From an uncultured Sphingosinicella sp. (GTDB lineage Bacteria > Pseudomonadota > Alphaproteobacteria > Sphingomonadales > Sphingomonadaceae): 14,039 nt of DNA. The notes below the pieces were generated by a model that did not search any database, had not been told where the DNA came from, and saw nothing but the letters and a program-made list of their open reading frames with translations. Shown one piece after another: positions 1 to 6,919 of this stretch. The stretch lies in contig CAMPIH010000050.1 in NCBI GenBank assembly GCA_946886275.1, forward strand, positions 1 through 14,039. The letters are read 5' to 3'. The stretch's first letter is position 1. The number at the start of each line of letters is the position of its first letter. Position numbers and translations under genes: made by a program.

Positions 1-502
1 CGGTCGTGGCGAACAGGAATTTCACATGGGCGGGCGGCTCCTCGAGCGTCTTCAGAAGCGCGTTGAACGCGTTCTTCGACAGCATGTGGACTTCGTCGAC
101 GATATAGACCTTGAAGCGCGCCGACACCGCCGAATAACGGACCGCCTCGATGATCTCGCGCACGTCGTCGACGCCGGTATGCGAAGCCGCGTCCATCTCG
201 ACGACGTCGATATGCCGACCCTCGGCGATCGCCTGGCAGGGCTCGCACACGCCGCACGGCTCGATCGTCGGCCCACCCTGGCCGTCAGGCCCGACGCAGT
301 TCAGAGCCTTCGCGATGAGCCGGGCGGTCGAGGTCTTGCCGACACCGCGGACGCCGGTGAGCAGGAAGGCATGGGCGAGCCGGTCGCGCTTGATCGCGTT
401 GGCGAGGGTTCGAACCATCGCCTCCTGGCCGATCAGTTCGTCGAAGGATTGCGGTCGATATTTGCGGGCGAGGACCCGGTAAGGCTGGGGGGAATCACTC
501 AT
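1..502 (-). CDS. dnaX: DNA polymerase III subunit gamma/tau, N-terminal part (runs off the left edge)
   Basis: This is the clamp-loader ATPase of the replicative polymerase. Only the first 167 codons are inside the window. Visible features are the family opening (YRVLARKYRPQSFDELIGQ, residues 8-26), the Walker A loop GVRGVGKTS (50-58), the zinc-binding cysteines C69, C83, C86 and C89, the Walker B/DExH-like box VYIVDEVHML (132-141) and the sensor-1 start FLFATT (162-167). The ATG is at 502-500; the reading gives MSDSPQPYRV, a normal start for the family, with only a weak AGG upstream. It lies directly downstream of the SRP RNA gene on the same strand, an arrangement also known in other bacteria. 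Whether a frameshift makes a short gamma form cannot be seen, because that region is outside the window. Identification is essentially certain. Confidence 0.97.
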   Translation of the reverse strand, partial: MSDSPQPYRVLARKYRPQSFDELIGQEAMVRTLANAIKRDRLAHAFLLTGVRGVGKTSTARLIAKALNCVGPDGQGGPTIEPCGVCEPCQAIAEGRHIDVVEMDAASHTGVDDVREIIEAVRYSAVSARFKVYIVDEVHMLSKNAFNALLKTLEEPPAHVKFLFATT

Positions 503-574
503 CGAGCGCAACCTAAACGTTCACGCTTGGGCTGTCGAAGCCGACGTGCGGCGACGAATATAAGTCGACAGATG

Positions 575-675
575 AAAAGGGTGGGAGCCGGAACGACCCG
601 GAGCTTGAACTCGTTACGGCTGCTTCCTTCCGGACCTGACCGGGTTGGCGAGAGCGCCGTCCGCCCGACTCCCGG
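575..675 (-). ncRNA. ffs: Small signal recognition particle RNA (4.5S RNA)
   Basis: The RNA partner of Ffh in co-translational targeting of membrane proteins. On the minus strand the near-invariant apical domain GTCAGGTCCGGAAGGAAGCA is present (642-623), including the GGAA tetraloop. The outer helix closes perfectly: GGGAGTCGG (673-665) pairs with CCGGCTCCC (591-583), allowing one G-U. A run of four T (578-575) follows the helix and probably ends transcription. Length about 90-100 nt fits the short bacterial class without an Alu domain. The 5' end is placed about 7 nt after a good -10 element; both ends are approximate by a few bases. Confidence 0.95.
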
Positions 676-679
676 GGCG

Positions 680-708
680 CATATGGGAGGTTTTCCCCGA
701 CTTCGCAA
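680..708 (-). promoter_or_regulatory. Probable sigma-70-type promoter of ffs
   Basis: On the minus strand TTGCGA (708-703) and CATATG (685-680) are separated by exactly 17 bases. A start about 7 bases downstream coincides with the first base of the SRP RNA outer helix near 673, and this agreement is the main support. Inference from consensus and position only. Confidence 0.55.
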
Positions 709-748
709 GCAGGTGGCCGGGCCGATTCCTGGCGGCCTCGCGAGAAGG

Positions 749-1084
749 TCAGCGGCCCTGCATGTTGTGGAAGCCGGAGGGAATCCGGACGGTCAGCGTC
801 TCGAGGTCCTCGTCGAGCCAAATCTGGCAGGAAAGCCTCGAGTGGCGGGTGACGTGAGCGGCAAGATCGAGCATGTCCTCCTCCTCCTCGCTCGCCCGCG
901 GAAGCTTCGCGAAATCCTCGGCCTCGACGATGACATGACAGGTCGAGCAGGCCATCTGCCCCTCGCAAGTGCCTTCCAGCGGCTGTCCGGCGTTCTGAGC
1001 GACGTCGAGCAGGCGATCGCCGGCCGAAGCCCGGACTTCCTGGACATGGCGGCCGTCGGCCGAGATGAATCTGACCAGGGTCAT
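749..1084 (-). CDS. Adrenodoxin-type [2Fe-2S] ferredoxin
   Basis: A 111-aa electron carrier of the ISC-ferredoxin/adrenodoxin family. The cluster ligands have the expected C-x5-C-x2-C...C spacing: C40, C46 and C49 in TCEGQMACSTCH, and C86 in RLSCQIW. An acidic stretch (ASEEEEDMLDLA, 64-75) corresponds to the partner-docking helix of adrenodoxins. The ATG (1084-1082) overlaps the TGA of the upstream cysteine desulfurase (ATGA), which implies translational coupling and fits a role in supplying electrons for Fe-S cluster assembly, as E. coli Fdx does next to IscS. The family also includes ferredoxins that serve P450s, so the physiological partner is inferred from context. Family assignment is firm. 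Confidence 0.93.
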   Translation of the reverse strand: MTLVRFISADGRHVQEVRASAGDRLLDVAQNAGQPLEGTCEGQMACSTCHVIVEAEDFAKLPRASEEEEDMLDLAAHVTRHSRLSCQIWLDEDLETLTVRIPSGFHNMQGR

Positions 1085-2205
1085 TCGGCGTAGCTCGACT
1101 GCTGCTCTGCAGACTGGGTGATCGCCCGAAGCGCGTCGGTCAGCTCCTGCTCGGTCGTGTAGCGGCCAAAGCCGATCCGGATGCTCGAGCGCGCCTGGGC
1201 GCTATTCAGCCCGAGGGCCTCGAGGACGTGGCTCGGCCGTCCCGAGCCGCTGGCGCAGGCCGAGGCGGCCGAAAAGGCGACCGAGCGGACCTCGGAAATG
1301 AGACGGGCCGAATCCACCCCTTCGCGCCGGGCGTTCACATTGCCGCGATAGCGGCGATCGACCGATCCGTTGATCTCCCACCCGGCGAGCTCGGTCCGGG
1401 CGATCGACCACAGGCGCTCCACATGGGTGCGATCCTCTTCCAGCCTTTCGCTCAGAAGCCTCGCCGCCTCTCCGAAGCCGACGCAAAGCGCCGGCGACAG
1501 CGTTCCGGAGCGGACCCCTCCTTCCTGGCCGCCGCCATGAAGCAAAGGGTCGAGGAGGACGCCGTCTCGAAGCCAGAGCGCGCCGATTCCCTTCGGTCCG
1601 TGGACCTTGTGGGCCGAAATGGCGATCATGTCGCAGCTCTGGACGGGAATCGGCACCCGGCCGAAGCCCTGGACTGCGTCGCAGAAGAAGCGCGCGCCGC
1701 GGGATCGAGCGATCCGCGCAATCTCCTCGATCTGCTGGATGACGCCGATCTCGTTATTGACCAGCATCGCCGCGACCAGACCGGTCCGATCGGTGACTGT
1801 CTTCTCGACCAGCTCGAGGTCGACGAGGCCGTCCGGCCCCACCGCCAGCACCTCGACCTCGGCTCCGAGGTCGGCCAGATAGCGGCTCGTATCGAGGACG
1901 CAGGCATGTTCGGTCGCGAGGGTGACGATCCGGCGGCGATCGGGCGGAAGGCGCGAGACCGTCCCCTTCAGCGCCCAATTGGCTGCTTCGGTGGCGCCGC
2001 TGGTGAAATGGAGCTTGCCGTCGGCACCGCCGCCGAGGGCGCCGAGCAGCTGCTCGCGGGCGATCTCGATCGCGGCCGAGGCGGCCCGGCCGAGACGGTG
2101 AGGACTGTGCGGATTGGCGAAATTGGTCTCGATCCAGGGTCGCATCGCGGCGGCGACCTCCGGCGCGACCGGGGTCGTCGCCTGGTAATCGAGATAGACG
2201 GTCAC
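1081..2205 (-). CDS. Cysteine desulfurase, NifS/IscS family (second of a tandem pair)
   Basis: A PLP enzyme expected to take sulfur from L-cysteine as a persulfide for Fe-S clusters or thio-modification. It has 374 aa, close to IscS length. Active-site residues by motif are H100 in ATEHACVLD, D176/Q179 in CDAVQG, the PLP lysine K200 in SAHKVHGPKGIGAL, the RSGT anchor (232-235), and the catalytic C317 in SAASACASGSG on a group-I (long-loop) segment. The start is GTG at 2205-2203: it overlaps the TGA of the preceding gene (GTGA) and gives MTVYLDYQATTP, the canonical N-terminus. No ATG lies nearby. It overlaps the ferredoxin gene downstream by 4 bases. Of the two paralogues this one looks closer to housekeeping IscS (HGGGQEGGVRSGTL). 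Confidence 0.93.
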   Translation of the reverse strand: MTVYLDYQATTPVAPEVAAAMRPWIETNFANPHSPHRLGRAASAAIEIAREQLLGALGGGADGKLHFTSGATEAANWALKGTVSRLPPDRRRIVTLATEHACVLDTSRYLADLGAEVEVLAVGPDGLVDLELVEKTVTDRTGLVAAMLVNNEIGVIQQIEEIARIARSRGARFFCDAVQGFGRVPIPVQSCDMIAISAHKVHGPKGIGALWLRDGVLLDPLLHGGGQEGGVRSGTLSPALCVGFGEAARLLSERLEEDRTHVERLWSIARTELAGWEINGSVDRRYRGNVNARREGVDSARLISEVRSVAFSAASACASGSGRPSHVLEALGLNSAQARSSIRIGFGRYTTEQELTDALRAITQSAEQQSSYAE

Positions 2206-3266
2206 GCCGCCCGCCGCCGCTCGTACAGCTCGCGCCACTCCGCCAGCAGCGAATCGACGTCGCCGTCGACGGTCTGGGGACCGAAGCTCACCCGGATCAC
2301 TTCGCGAGCCGCTTCTTCCTCCATGCCCATGGCGAGCAGCACATGGCTGGTCTTCAGGCTTCCCGACGAGCAGGCGCTGCCGGCCGACACGGCGATCCCG
2401 GCAAGGTCGAGCTGCATCATCTGAGCGGCCGCCGGAACGCCGGGCATCCGATAGGCGGCGATGGTGGCGATTCGCGGCGAATCGGCGGCGACGATCTCGC
2501 CGCCCGCGGTGACGATCCCGGAATCGAGCTTCGCCCGAAGCCGCTTCGATTCCTCGTACCAGCCATGGTCCGCCTCGGCCGCGGCGGCAAAACCCATGAT
2601 CATCGGCACCGCGGCGGTTCCGGGCCGATAGCCGCCTTCCTGGCCGCCGACCGCCTCGAGGGTCGCGCTGTCCTTCACCAGCAAGGCGCCGATTCCCGGC
2701 GGTCCCCCGAACTTGTGCGCGGCGACCACGGCAAAGTCGCATTCGGGAAGAGGAAGCTTGCCCGCGCTCTGGGCACAATCGACGAGGAGAAGCCCGCTTT
2801 CGGCCCTGACCCGCTCCGCAACCGCCTCGATCGGATGGATCACGCCGGTCTCGTTGTTGACCGACTGGATCGCGACCAGCGGACGATCGCTGGCCGCGAG
2901 GGCGGCGTCGAGATCGGCGAGATCGAGGCGCCCGTCCGCCTTGACCGCGATCCGGCGCGCGTCGCCTGCGCTTCGAAGAACGGCGGCATGCTCGATCGCC
3001 GAGACGATCCGGTCGCCGGCCCTGGCACGGCGAAAGACGATGTCGATCGCCTCGGTCGCACCCGAGGTGAAGACGATCGCGCCGCTCCAGCCCAAAGCGT
3101 CTGCGATCCGGCGGCGGGCCTCCTCCATCGCCGCTCGGACGGCGCGACCTTCCTGATGGGCAGAGGAAGGGTTCGCCCAAGTGTCGCAGGCCGATCCGAT
3201 CGCCGCCGCCGCTTCCGGCAGGATCGGAGTCGTCGAGGCATGATCGAGATAGATTCGCCCGGGCAA
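2202..3266 (-). CDS. Cysteine desulfurase-like PLP protein, NifS family (first of a tandem pair)
   Basis: A 354-aa aminotransferase class-V fold protein. All desulfurase landmarks are present: IYLDHASTTP (5-14), H93 in IEHAAVL, N137/N138 in VNNETGVI, D163/Q166 in VDCAQSAGKLP, the PLP lysine K185 in AAHKFGGPPGIGAL, and C299 in SAGSACSSGS. It should therefore be able to form a persulfide. The phosphate-binding segment reads GYRPGTA rather than the RSGT of its neighbour. The start is the unusual codon TTG (3266-3264), chosen because a strong Shine-Dalgarno (GGAAGGG) lies 6 bases upstream and the family N-terminus begins immediately; there is no ATG nearby. The two paralogues clearly differ, so this is not a recent duplication. 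Rickettsiales isc operons also carry a NifS-like gene before iscS; a similar division of labour is possible but unproven here. Confidence 0.92.
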   Translation of the reverse strand: MPGRIYLDHASTTPILPEAAAAIGSACDTWANPSSAHQEGRAVRAAMEEARRRIADALGWSGAIVFTSGATEAIDIVFRRARAGDRIVSAIEHAAVLRSAGDARRIAVKADGRLDLADLDAALAASDRPLVAIQSVNNETGVIHPIEAVAERVRAESGLLLVDCAQSAGKLPLPECDFAVVAAHKFGGPPGIGALLVKDSATLEAVGGQEGGYRPGTAAVPMIMGFAAAAEADHGWYEESKRLRAKLDSGIVTAGGEIVAADSPRIATIAAYRMPGVPAAAQMMQLDLAGIAVSAGSACSSGSLKTSHVLLAMGMEEEAAREVIRVSFGPQTVDGDVDSLLAEWRELYERRRAA

Positions 3267-3286
3267 GACGGTCCCTTCCTTTCAAA

Positions 3287-3314
3287 TTGCAGAAAAGCCG
3301 CGCATCCCTATATA
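3287..3314 (+). promoter_or_regulatory. Possible promoter for the alpha/beta hydrolase in the divergent intergenic region
   Basis: TTGCAG (3287-3292) and TATATA (3309-3314) are spaced by 16 bases, upstream of the hydrolase ATG at 3378. The palindromic TATATA could also serve as the -10 for the desulfurase operon on the other strand, but I see no matching -35 there. I found no convincing iron- or IscR-type operator in the 111-base gap. Consensus match only. Confidence 0.4.
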
Positions 3315-3377
3315 GAGCGCCGCCATGCGCGGTGCACCCGCACGGCGTCCTTTGAAATCATCCAAGCACAGGTGGCA

Positions 3378-4034
3378 ATGCCCGAAGTCATCTTTCCAGG
3401 GCCCGAGGGTCGCCTCGAAGGCCGTTTCAGCCCCGGACCCCGTCCCAGAGCGCCGGTCGCGCTGATCCTTCACCCGCATCCGCAGGGCGGAGGCACGATG
3501 AACAATGCCATCGTCCTCGCGCTCTACAAGACGTTCGTCCGTCGCGGATTCGCGACCCTGCGATTCAACTTTCGCGGCGTCGGCAAGAGCCAGGGCATCT
3601 TCGACAACGGCATTGGCGAGCTTTCCGACGCCGCGAGCGCTCTCGATTGGGTTCAGTCGGTGCACCCGGAGGCCGAGGTCACCTGGATCGCGGGCTTCAG
3701 CTTCGGCGCCTGGATCGGCATGCAGCTGCTGATGAGGCGGCCGGAAGCGCGCGGCTTCATCTCGATCGCGCCGCCCGCGAACATGTACGATTTCTCCTTC
3801 CTCGCCCCCTGCCCCGCGTCCGGAATCATCATCCAGGGCGAGGCTGACGAGGTGGTGACCCCGCTTGCGACCCAGAAGCTCGTCGACAAGCTTCGGACCC
3901 AGCGCCACATCACCATCGAGCACAAGACCATCCCGGGCGCGAACCACTTCTTCGTCAACGAGATGGACCAGCTGATGAAGGAGGTGGACGATTATCTCGA
4001 CTTCCGCCTCGATCCGAGCTGCCCGATCCGCTAG
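3378..4034 (+). CDS. Alpha/beta hydrolase of the short 'HPHP' (COG2945-like) family
   Basis: A 218-aa single-domain serine hydrolase without a signal peptide. The substrate is not known. An oxyanion-side motif LHPHPQGGGTMNN (31-43), the nucleophile elbow GFSFG with S108 (106-110), the acid D157 in GEADEVV and the base H190 in ANHFF form a complete triad. FNFRGVGKSQG (63-73) is typical of this subfamily. The ATG at 3378 follows AGGTGG and fits the family N-terminus; the frame is open far upstream only because of GC bias. It is divergent from the desulfurase operon and ends at a strong hairpin. The neighbouring Fe-S genes give no direct clue to its substrate. Confidence 0.88.
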   Translation: MPEVIFPGPEGRLEGRFSPGPRPRAPVALILHPHPQGGGTMNNAIVLALYKTFVRRGFATLRFNFRGVGKSQGIFDNGIGELSDAASALDWVQSVHPEAEVTWIAGFSFGAWIGMQLLMRRPEARGFISIAPPANMYDFSFLAPCPASGIIIQGEADEVVTPLATQKLVDKLRTQRHITIEHKTIPGANHFFVNEMDQLMKEVDDYLDFRLDPSCPIR

Positions 4035-4045
4035 CGCGATGCCGG

Positions 4046-4087
4046 GACCTTCGCTTCAGGCTGGATCCGCCTGAAGCGGTCAAGGTC
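4046..4087. terminator. Bidirectional terminator-like hairpin between convergent genes
   Basis: A perfect 10-bp stem, CGCTTCAGGC (4052-4061) with GCCTGAAGCG (4069-4078), surrounds a 7-base loop. GACCTT (4046-4051) and AAGGTC (4082-4087) extend it by 6 bp after a 3-base bulge. It lies 12 bases after the hydrolase stop and touches the stop of the small minus-strand gene. There is no long T run on either side, so efficiency is uncertain, but position and symmetry suggest it serves both genes. Confidence 0.65.
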
Positions 4088-4254
4088 TAGACCGTCCAGA
4101 TCAGCACGTTGACGAGGATCACCGCCGCCGCTGCGAGCATCAGCACGCCGCGCTTGCGGTCGCGCCGGCTGATCAGCACATAGGTCCCGCCCGCCGCGAG
4201 GGCGAAGACGCCGATCATCATGATCGACAGCAAGGCGGCGCCGAAACCGGTCAT
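4087..4254 (-). CDS. Small two-helix inner-membrane protein, unknown function
   Basis: A 55-aa protein that I recognise only by composition. It begins MTGFGAALLSIMMIGVF, with a first hydrophobic helix at about residues 5-28. A positively charged loop RRDRKR (30-35) follows, then a second helix at about 37-54 ending IWTV and a TAG stop. The positive loop between two helices predicts a hairpin with both ends outside and the loop in the cytoplasm. A different minus-strand frame over the same bases is also open but encodes an Arg/Asp-rich sequence without membrane character, so this frame is preferred. The ATG at 4254-4252 has no clear Shine-Dalgarno. It shares a terminator hairpin with the convergent hydrolase. 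Moderately confident that it is a real gene; no function can be assigned. Confidence 0.6.
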   Translation of the reverse strand: MTGFGAALLSIMMIGVFALAAGGTYVLISRRDRKRGVLMLAAAAVILVNVLIWTV

Positions 4255-4314
4255 CGCCGGCTGATGCCATGGCCCGGCCTGCCGGGAAAGCCCGCGATCG
4301 ATCTTGATTACCGC

Positions 4315-4330
4315 CGCGCTGAAAAGCGCG
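4315..4330. other. GAAA-tetraloop hairpin in a divergent intergenic region
   Basis: CGCGCT and AGCGCG form a 6-bp perfect stem closed by a GAAA (GNRA) loop, 41 bases before the ATG of the 74-aa gene and 61 bases upstream of the small membrane-protein start. It could be a weak terminator, a 5'-UTR element or chance; the sequence alone does not decide. Confidence 0.35.
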
Positions 4331-4370
4331 CTTTACGCCGGCTTAACCCGATCGGTCCTAGAGCATAACG

Positions 4371-4595
4371 ATGGCCCAGCCGATCCCAGCCGATTCCCTC
4401 GACAAGGCGCTCGCCACGATCGAAGCGGACGTGTTGCCGGCACTGTCGACCCTTCTCCAGGCCGTCGCCGACAAGGCTGTCGCGGGCACGGCATATGATG
4501 CGCGAAGCGCGGAACTCCGCGACATGAGCCGTCAGATCATCGAATTGACCCGCTTTCTCGCCGCGGTCACCGCCGACGCCTGCGATCAGTCCTGA
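4371..4595 (+). CDS. Small hypothetical helical protein
   Basis: A 74-aa soluble protein with no family that I recognise. The sequence (MAQPIPADSLDKALATIEAD...) reads as two or three amphipathic helices, with heptad-like spacing of Leu/Val/Ile in ALATIEADVLPALSTLLQAV (13-32) and in LRDMSRQIIELTRFLAAVTA (49-68). No signal peptide or membrane segment. The start at 4371 has only a weak GAG upstream. Its last 10 bases overlap the end of the convergent dehydratase. Codon use looks like that of the neighbours, which favours a real gene, but length and isolation keep confidence moderate. Confidence 0.55.
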   Translation: MAQPIPADSLDKALATIEADVLPALSTLLQAVADKAVAGTAYDARSAELRDMSRQIIELTRFLAAVTADACDQS

Positions 4596-5539
4596 TCGGC
4601 AAGGATCCGCGCGTAGAGGCCCGGATCGACATTTCCGCCCGAAACGACGACGACCGATCCTTCCGGCGCGTCATATTTTCCCGAAAGCAGTGCCGCCAGG
4701 GCCACGGCCCCTCCCGGCTCGGCCACGATCCGCAGCCGGCGGAACGCGGCGGCCATCGCCGACGCGACCTCTTCCTCGCTGACAGAGACTCCGCGCGCTC
4801 CGGCGGCGATGAGCGCTTCGAAGGTCAGCGGCGAGACTCGCTTGGTCTGGAGCGCGTCGCAACGGGTCGGCGGCGCAGGCTCCTCGACCGGCATGATCCT
4901 TCCCGCCTCGAGCGAATTGAGCATGTCGTCCCAGCCTTCCGGCTCGACGATCACGATCTCCGTTTCCGGGAGCGCAAGAGCTATTCCGGACGCGAGTCCG
5001 CCGCCGCCGCAGGGTGTCAGAAGCGTCGGTGGCGCCCGTCCGAGCTGGTCCCGGATCTCGATCCCGACGCTGCCCTGGCCTTCGATGATGTCGACATCGT
5101 CGAACGAAGGCACCAGCGTCGCGCCCCGCTCCTTCGCCAGCCGGGCCCCTATCTCTTCGCGGCTTTCCCTTTCCCGGTCGTACAGGACGATCTCGGCACC
5201 CGCCGCGCGGGTCGCCTCGATCTTCACCGTGGGAGCGTCGCCCGGCATGACGATCGTCGCAGCGATCCCCAGCCGCTGCGCCGCCAGAGCAACACCCTGG
5301 GCATGGTTGCCCGACGAAAAGGCGACGACGCCGCGCTCTCGGGCGGAGGCGTCGAGCAGGAGCAGACGGTTGGTCGCGCCGCGCAATTTGAAGCTTCCGC
5401 CCTGCTGCAGGCACTCGGCCTTGATCCAGATCCGTCGCCCCTGCCAATCGAGCGGGAGCAAAGGCGTTCGGGTCACGGCTGCGGCGATACGCCTCGCCGC
5501 GTCACCGACACCGTTCGCCGTTGGCCTTCTCTCTTCCAT
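4586..5539 (-). CDS. Serine/threonine dehydratase-like PLP enzyme (fold type II, no ACT domain)
   Basis: A 317-aa enzyme of the threonine dehydratase / serine racemase / hydroxyaspartate ammonia-lyase group, which deaminates hydroxy-amino acids such as threonine or serine to 2-oxo acids. The PLP lysine is K51 in QQGGSFKLRGA. The substrate loop is SSGNHAQG (75-82), the phosphate-binding glycine loop is CGGGGLASG (177-185) and the pyridine-ring contact is in VSGGN (299-303). It stops just after the catalytic domain, so it lacks the regulatory ACT domains of biosynthetic IlvA and resembles catabolic (TdcB-like) enzymes. The ATG at 5539-5537 gives MEERRPTANGVGDAARRI, a normal start. It is divergent from the decarboxylase operon across 141 bases. 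The exact substrate cannot be told from sequence by eye. Confidence 0.9.
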   Translation of the reverse strand: MEERRPTANGVGDAARRIAAAVTRTPLLPLDWQGRRIWIKAECLQQGGSFKLRGATNRLLLLDASARERGVVAFSSGNHAQGVALAAQRLGIAATIVMPGDAPTVKIEATRAAGAEIVLYDRERESREEIGARLAKERGATLVPSFDDVDIIEGQGSVGIEIRDQLGRAPPTLLTPCGGGGLASGIALALPETEIVIVEPEGWDDMLNSLEAGRIMPVEEPAPPTRCDALQTKRVSPLTFEALIAAGARGVSVSEEEVASAMAAAFRRLRIVAEPGGAVALAALLSGKYDAPEGSVVVVSGGNVDPGLYARILADQD

Positions 5540-5574
5540 GCAAACCTCTGGAAAATCGCGGAAATCCGCAGGTC

Positions 5575-5603
5575 TTTACAGGGGGGTCCAACGTCCATAT
5601 ATC
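5575..5603 (+). promoter_or_regulatory. Likely sigma-70-type promoter of the decarboxylase/DHS-like unit
   Basis: TTTACA (5575-5580) and TATATC (5598-5603) are separated by exactly 17 bases, in the gap between divergent genes. Predicted initiation near 5610 leaves a 5' leader of about 70 bases before the TTG start at 5681. Consensus and position only. Confidence 0.6.
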
Positions 5604-5614
5604 GCGCCCCGCAG

Positions 5615-5649
5615 CCCCATGGGGACTTCCAAACCGCAAGGCTGCCTTG
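5615..5649 (+). other. Two short palindromes in the 5' leader of the decarboxylase gene
   Basis: CCCCATGGGG (5615-5624) is a perfect palindrome. CAAGGC-T-GCCTTG (5637-5649) is a perfect inverted repeat around one base. Both lie between the predicted transcription start and the ribosome-binding site. They could be operator half-sites or leader structures; no known riboswitch is recognised. Confidence 0.35.
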
Positions 5650-5666
5650 TCGTCAACTAATCTCCT

Positions 5667-5671
5667 GGAGG
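5667..5671 (+). promoter_or_regulatory. Ribosome-binding site that fixes a TTG start
   Basis: GGAGG lies 9 bases before TTG at 5681-5683. No ATG or GTG in the decarboxylase frame lies between this site and the first conserved residues (PVTLLRPHAARRAARFF), so the site decides the start codon. Confidence 0.75.
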
Positions 5672-5680
5672 TCCCTTGAG

Positions 5681-6904
5681 TTGCACAGCCATCATAGCGC
5701 GCTGGGGCTAGCTACCGCCCCGACCGGCACCGCTTGCGCTGCCGTGATCGCAAAGCAGAATCCGGTTCAGCCGGTGACGCTTCTTCGTCCGCACGCCGCC
5801 CGGCGCGCCGCCCGATTCTTCGTCGAGAGGTTTCCGGGCCGGCCGCTCTACGCGGTCAAGGCGAATCCGTCGCCGGAGCTGCTCACCATCCTCTGGGAGA
5901 GCGGAGTCACGCATTATGACGTGGCTTCGATCGCGGAGGTGCGTCTGGTCGCCCGGACTCTGCCCGAGGCCGTGCTCTGCTTCATGCATCCGGTGAAGGC
6001 CGAGGAAGCGATCGAGGAAGCCTATTTCACGCACGGGGTACGCACCTTCTCGCTCGACACGATCGACGAGCTGGAGAAGATCCTGCGCGCCACCCGTGGC
6101 GCCACCGATCTCAACCTGCTCGTCCGGATCCGGGTCTCCTCCGAGCATAGCAAGCTCAGCCTGGCGTCGAAGTTCGGCGCCGAGCCCGACGAGATGAAGG
6201 CTCTGCTCATGGCGACCCGGCAGGCGTCGGACGCGCTCGGAATCTGCTTCCACGTCGGCAGCCAGGCGATGTCGCCGGCTGCCTTCGGCGAGGCGATGGA
6301 GCGGGTTCGCGCCGCCATCGTCGAGGCGGCGGTGACGGTCGACATCGTCGATGTCGGCGGTGGCTTCCCGTCCGTCTATCCGGGCATGGAGCCGCCTCCG
6401 CTCGAGACCTATTTCGAGATCATCCACCGCAGCTTCGAGAGCCTGCCGATCTCCTATTCGGCCGAGCTCTGGTGCGAGCCGGGCCGCGCTCTGTGCGCCG
6501 AATATGCCAGCGTTCTGGTCCGGGTCGAGAAACGCCGGGGCGATCAGCTCTACATCAACGACGGCGCCTATGGCGCGCTGTTCGACGCGGCGCATATCGG
6601 CTGGCGCTTTCCGGTCCAGCTGATCCGCGAGGAGGAGTCGGAGACCCGCGAGATGGCGTTCAGCTTCTACGGGCCGACCTGCGACGATCTCGACCATATG
6701 GCGGGACCGTTCCTGCTCCCCGCGGACGTCGCTGCCGGCGACTATATCGAGATCGGCATGCTGGGGGCCTATGGCTGCGCGATGCGCACCGGCTTCAACG
6801 GCTTCGGCGACGTCGCCCGGGTGATCGTCGAGGACGAGCCGATGGCGAGTCTTTATGCCTCGAGCGAGGAACGGCCGGCGGCGTCGAACGTCGTCACGCT
6901 GTAG
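5681..6904 (+). CDS. PLP-dependent decarboxylase, alanine-racemase fold (ornithine/diaminopimelate decarboxylase family)
   Basis: A 407-aa fold-III decarboxylase of the ODC/LysA/arginine decarboxylase family. The PLP lysine is K60 in LYAVKANPSPELL. HVGSQ (191-195) is the His that stacks on PLP, GGGFP (226-230) and CEPGRALCA (265-273) bind the phosphate, YINDGAYG (291-298) follows, and GPTCDDLD (331-338) supplies the partner-subunit cysteine C334. The last motif is that of ornithine decarboxylases more than of diaminopimelate decarboxylases, so decarboxylation of ornithine to putrescine is the best guess; lysine or both are possible. The TTG start is set by GGAGG 9 bases upstream. The first 30 residues (with TAPTGTACAAV) look unstructured. 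The DHS-like gene lies 98 bases downstream, which supports a polyamine role. Confidence 0.9.
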   Translation: MHSHHSALGLATAPTGTACAAVIAKQNPVQPVTLLRPHAARRAARFFVERFPGRPLYAVKANPSPELLTILWESGVTHYDVASIAEVRLVARTLPEAVLCFMHPVKAEEAIEEAYFTHGVRTFSLDTIDELEKILRATRGATDLNLLVRIRVSSEHSKLSLASKFGAEPDEMKALLMATRQASDALGICFHVGSQAMSPAAFGEAMERVRAAIVEAAVTVDIVDVGGGFPSVYPGMEPPPLETYFEIIHRSFESLPISYSAELWCEPGRALCAEYASVLVRVEKRRGDQLYINDGAYGALFDAAHIGWRFPVQLIREEESETREMAFSFYGPTCDDLDHMAGPFLLPADVAAGDYIEIGMLGAYGCAMRTGFNGFGDVARVIVEDEPMASLYASSEERPAASNVVTL

Positions 6905-6919
6905 CACTCACCGCCAAAC

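Noticed and set aside
26..1093. Long open frame on the plus strand opposite dnaX, ffs and the ferredoxin
   Set aside because: It is antisense to well-identified genes and an RNA gene, shows no domain, and is explained by GC-rich codon bias.
1228..2424. 398-codon plus-strand frame over the cysteine desulfurases
   Set aside because: Antisense shadow of two clear enzymes; Arg/Asp/Gly-rich with no recognisable motif.
4031..4270. 79-codon minus-strand frame overlapping the small membrane protein
   Set aside because: Arg/Asp-rich with no fold signal, and it runs through the terminator hairpin; the alternative frame gives a clean two-helix membrane protein.
5303..5680. Upstream extension of the decarboxylase frame to an ATG at 5303
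   Set aside because: It would overlap the divergent dehydratase and the promoter, and a GGAGG site points to TTG at 5681.
5708..6907. 399-codon minus-strand frame opposite the decarboxylase, and a similar one opposite the DHS-like gene (6853-8010)
   Set aside because: Both are mirror frames of highly conserved proteins; compositions are typical of antisense GC-rich DNA.
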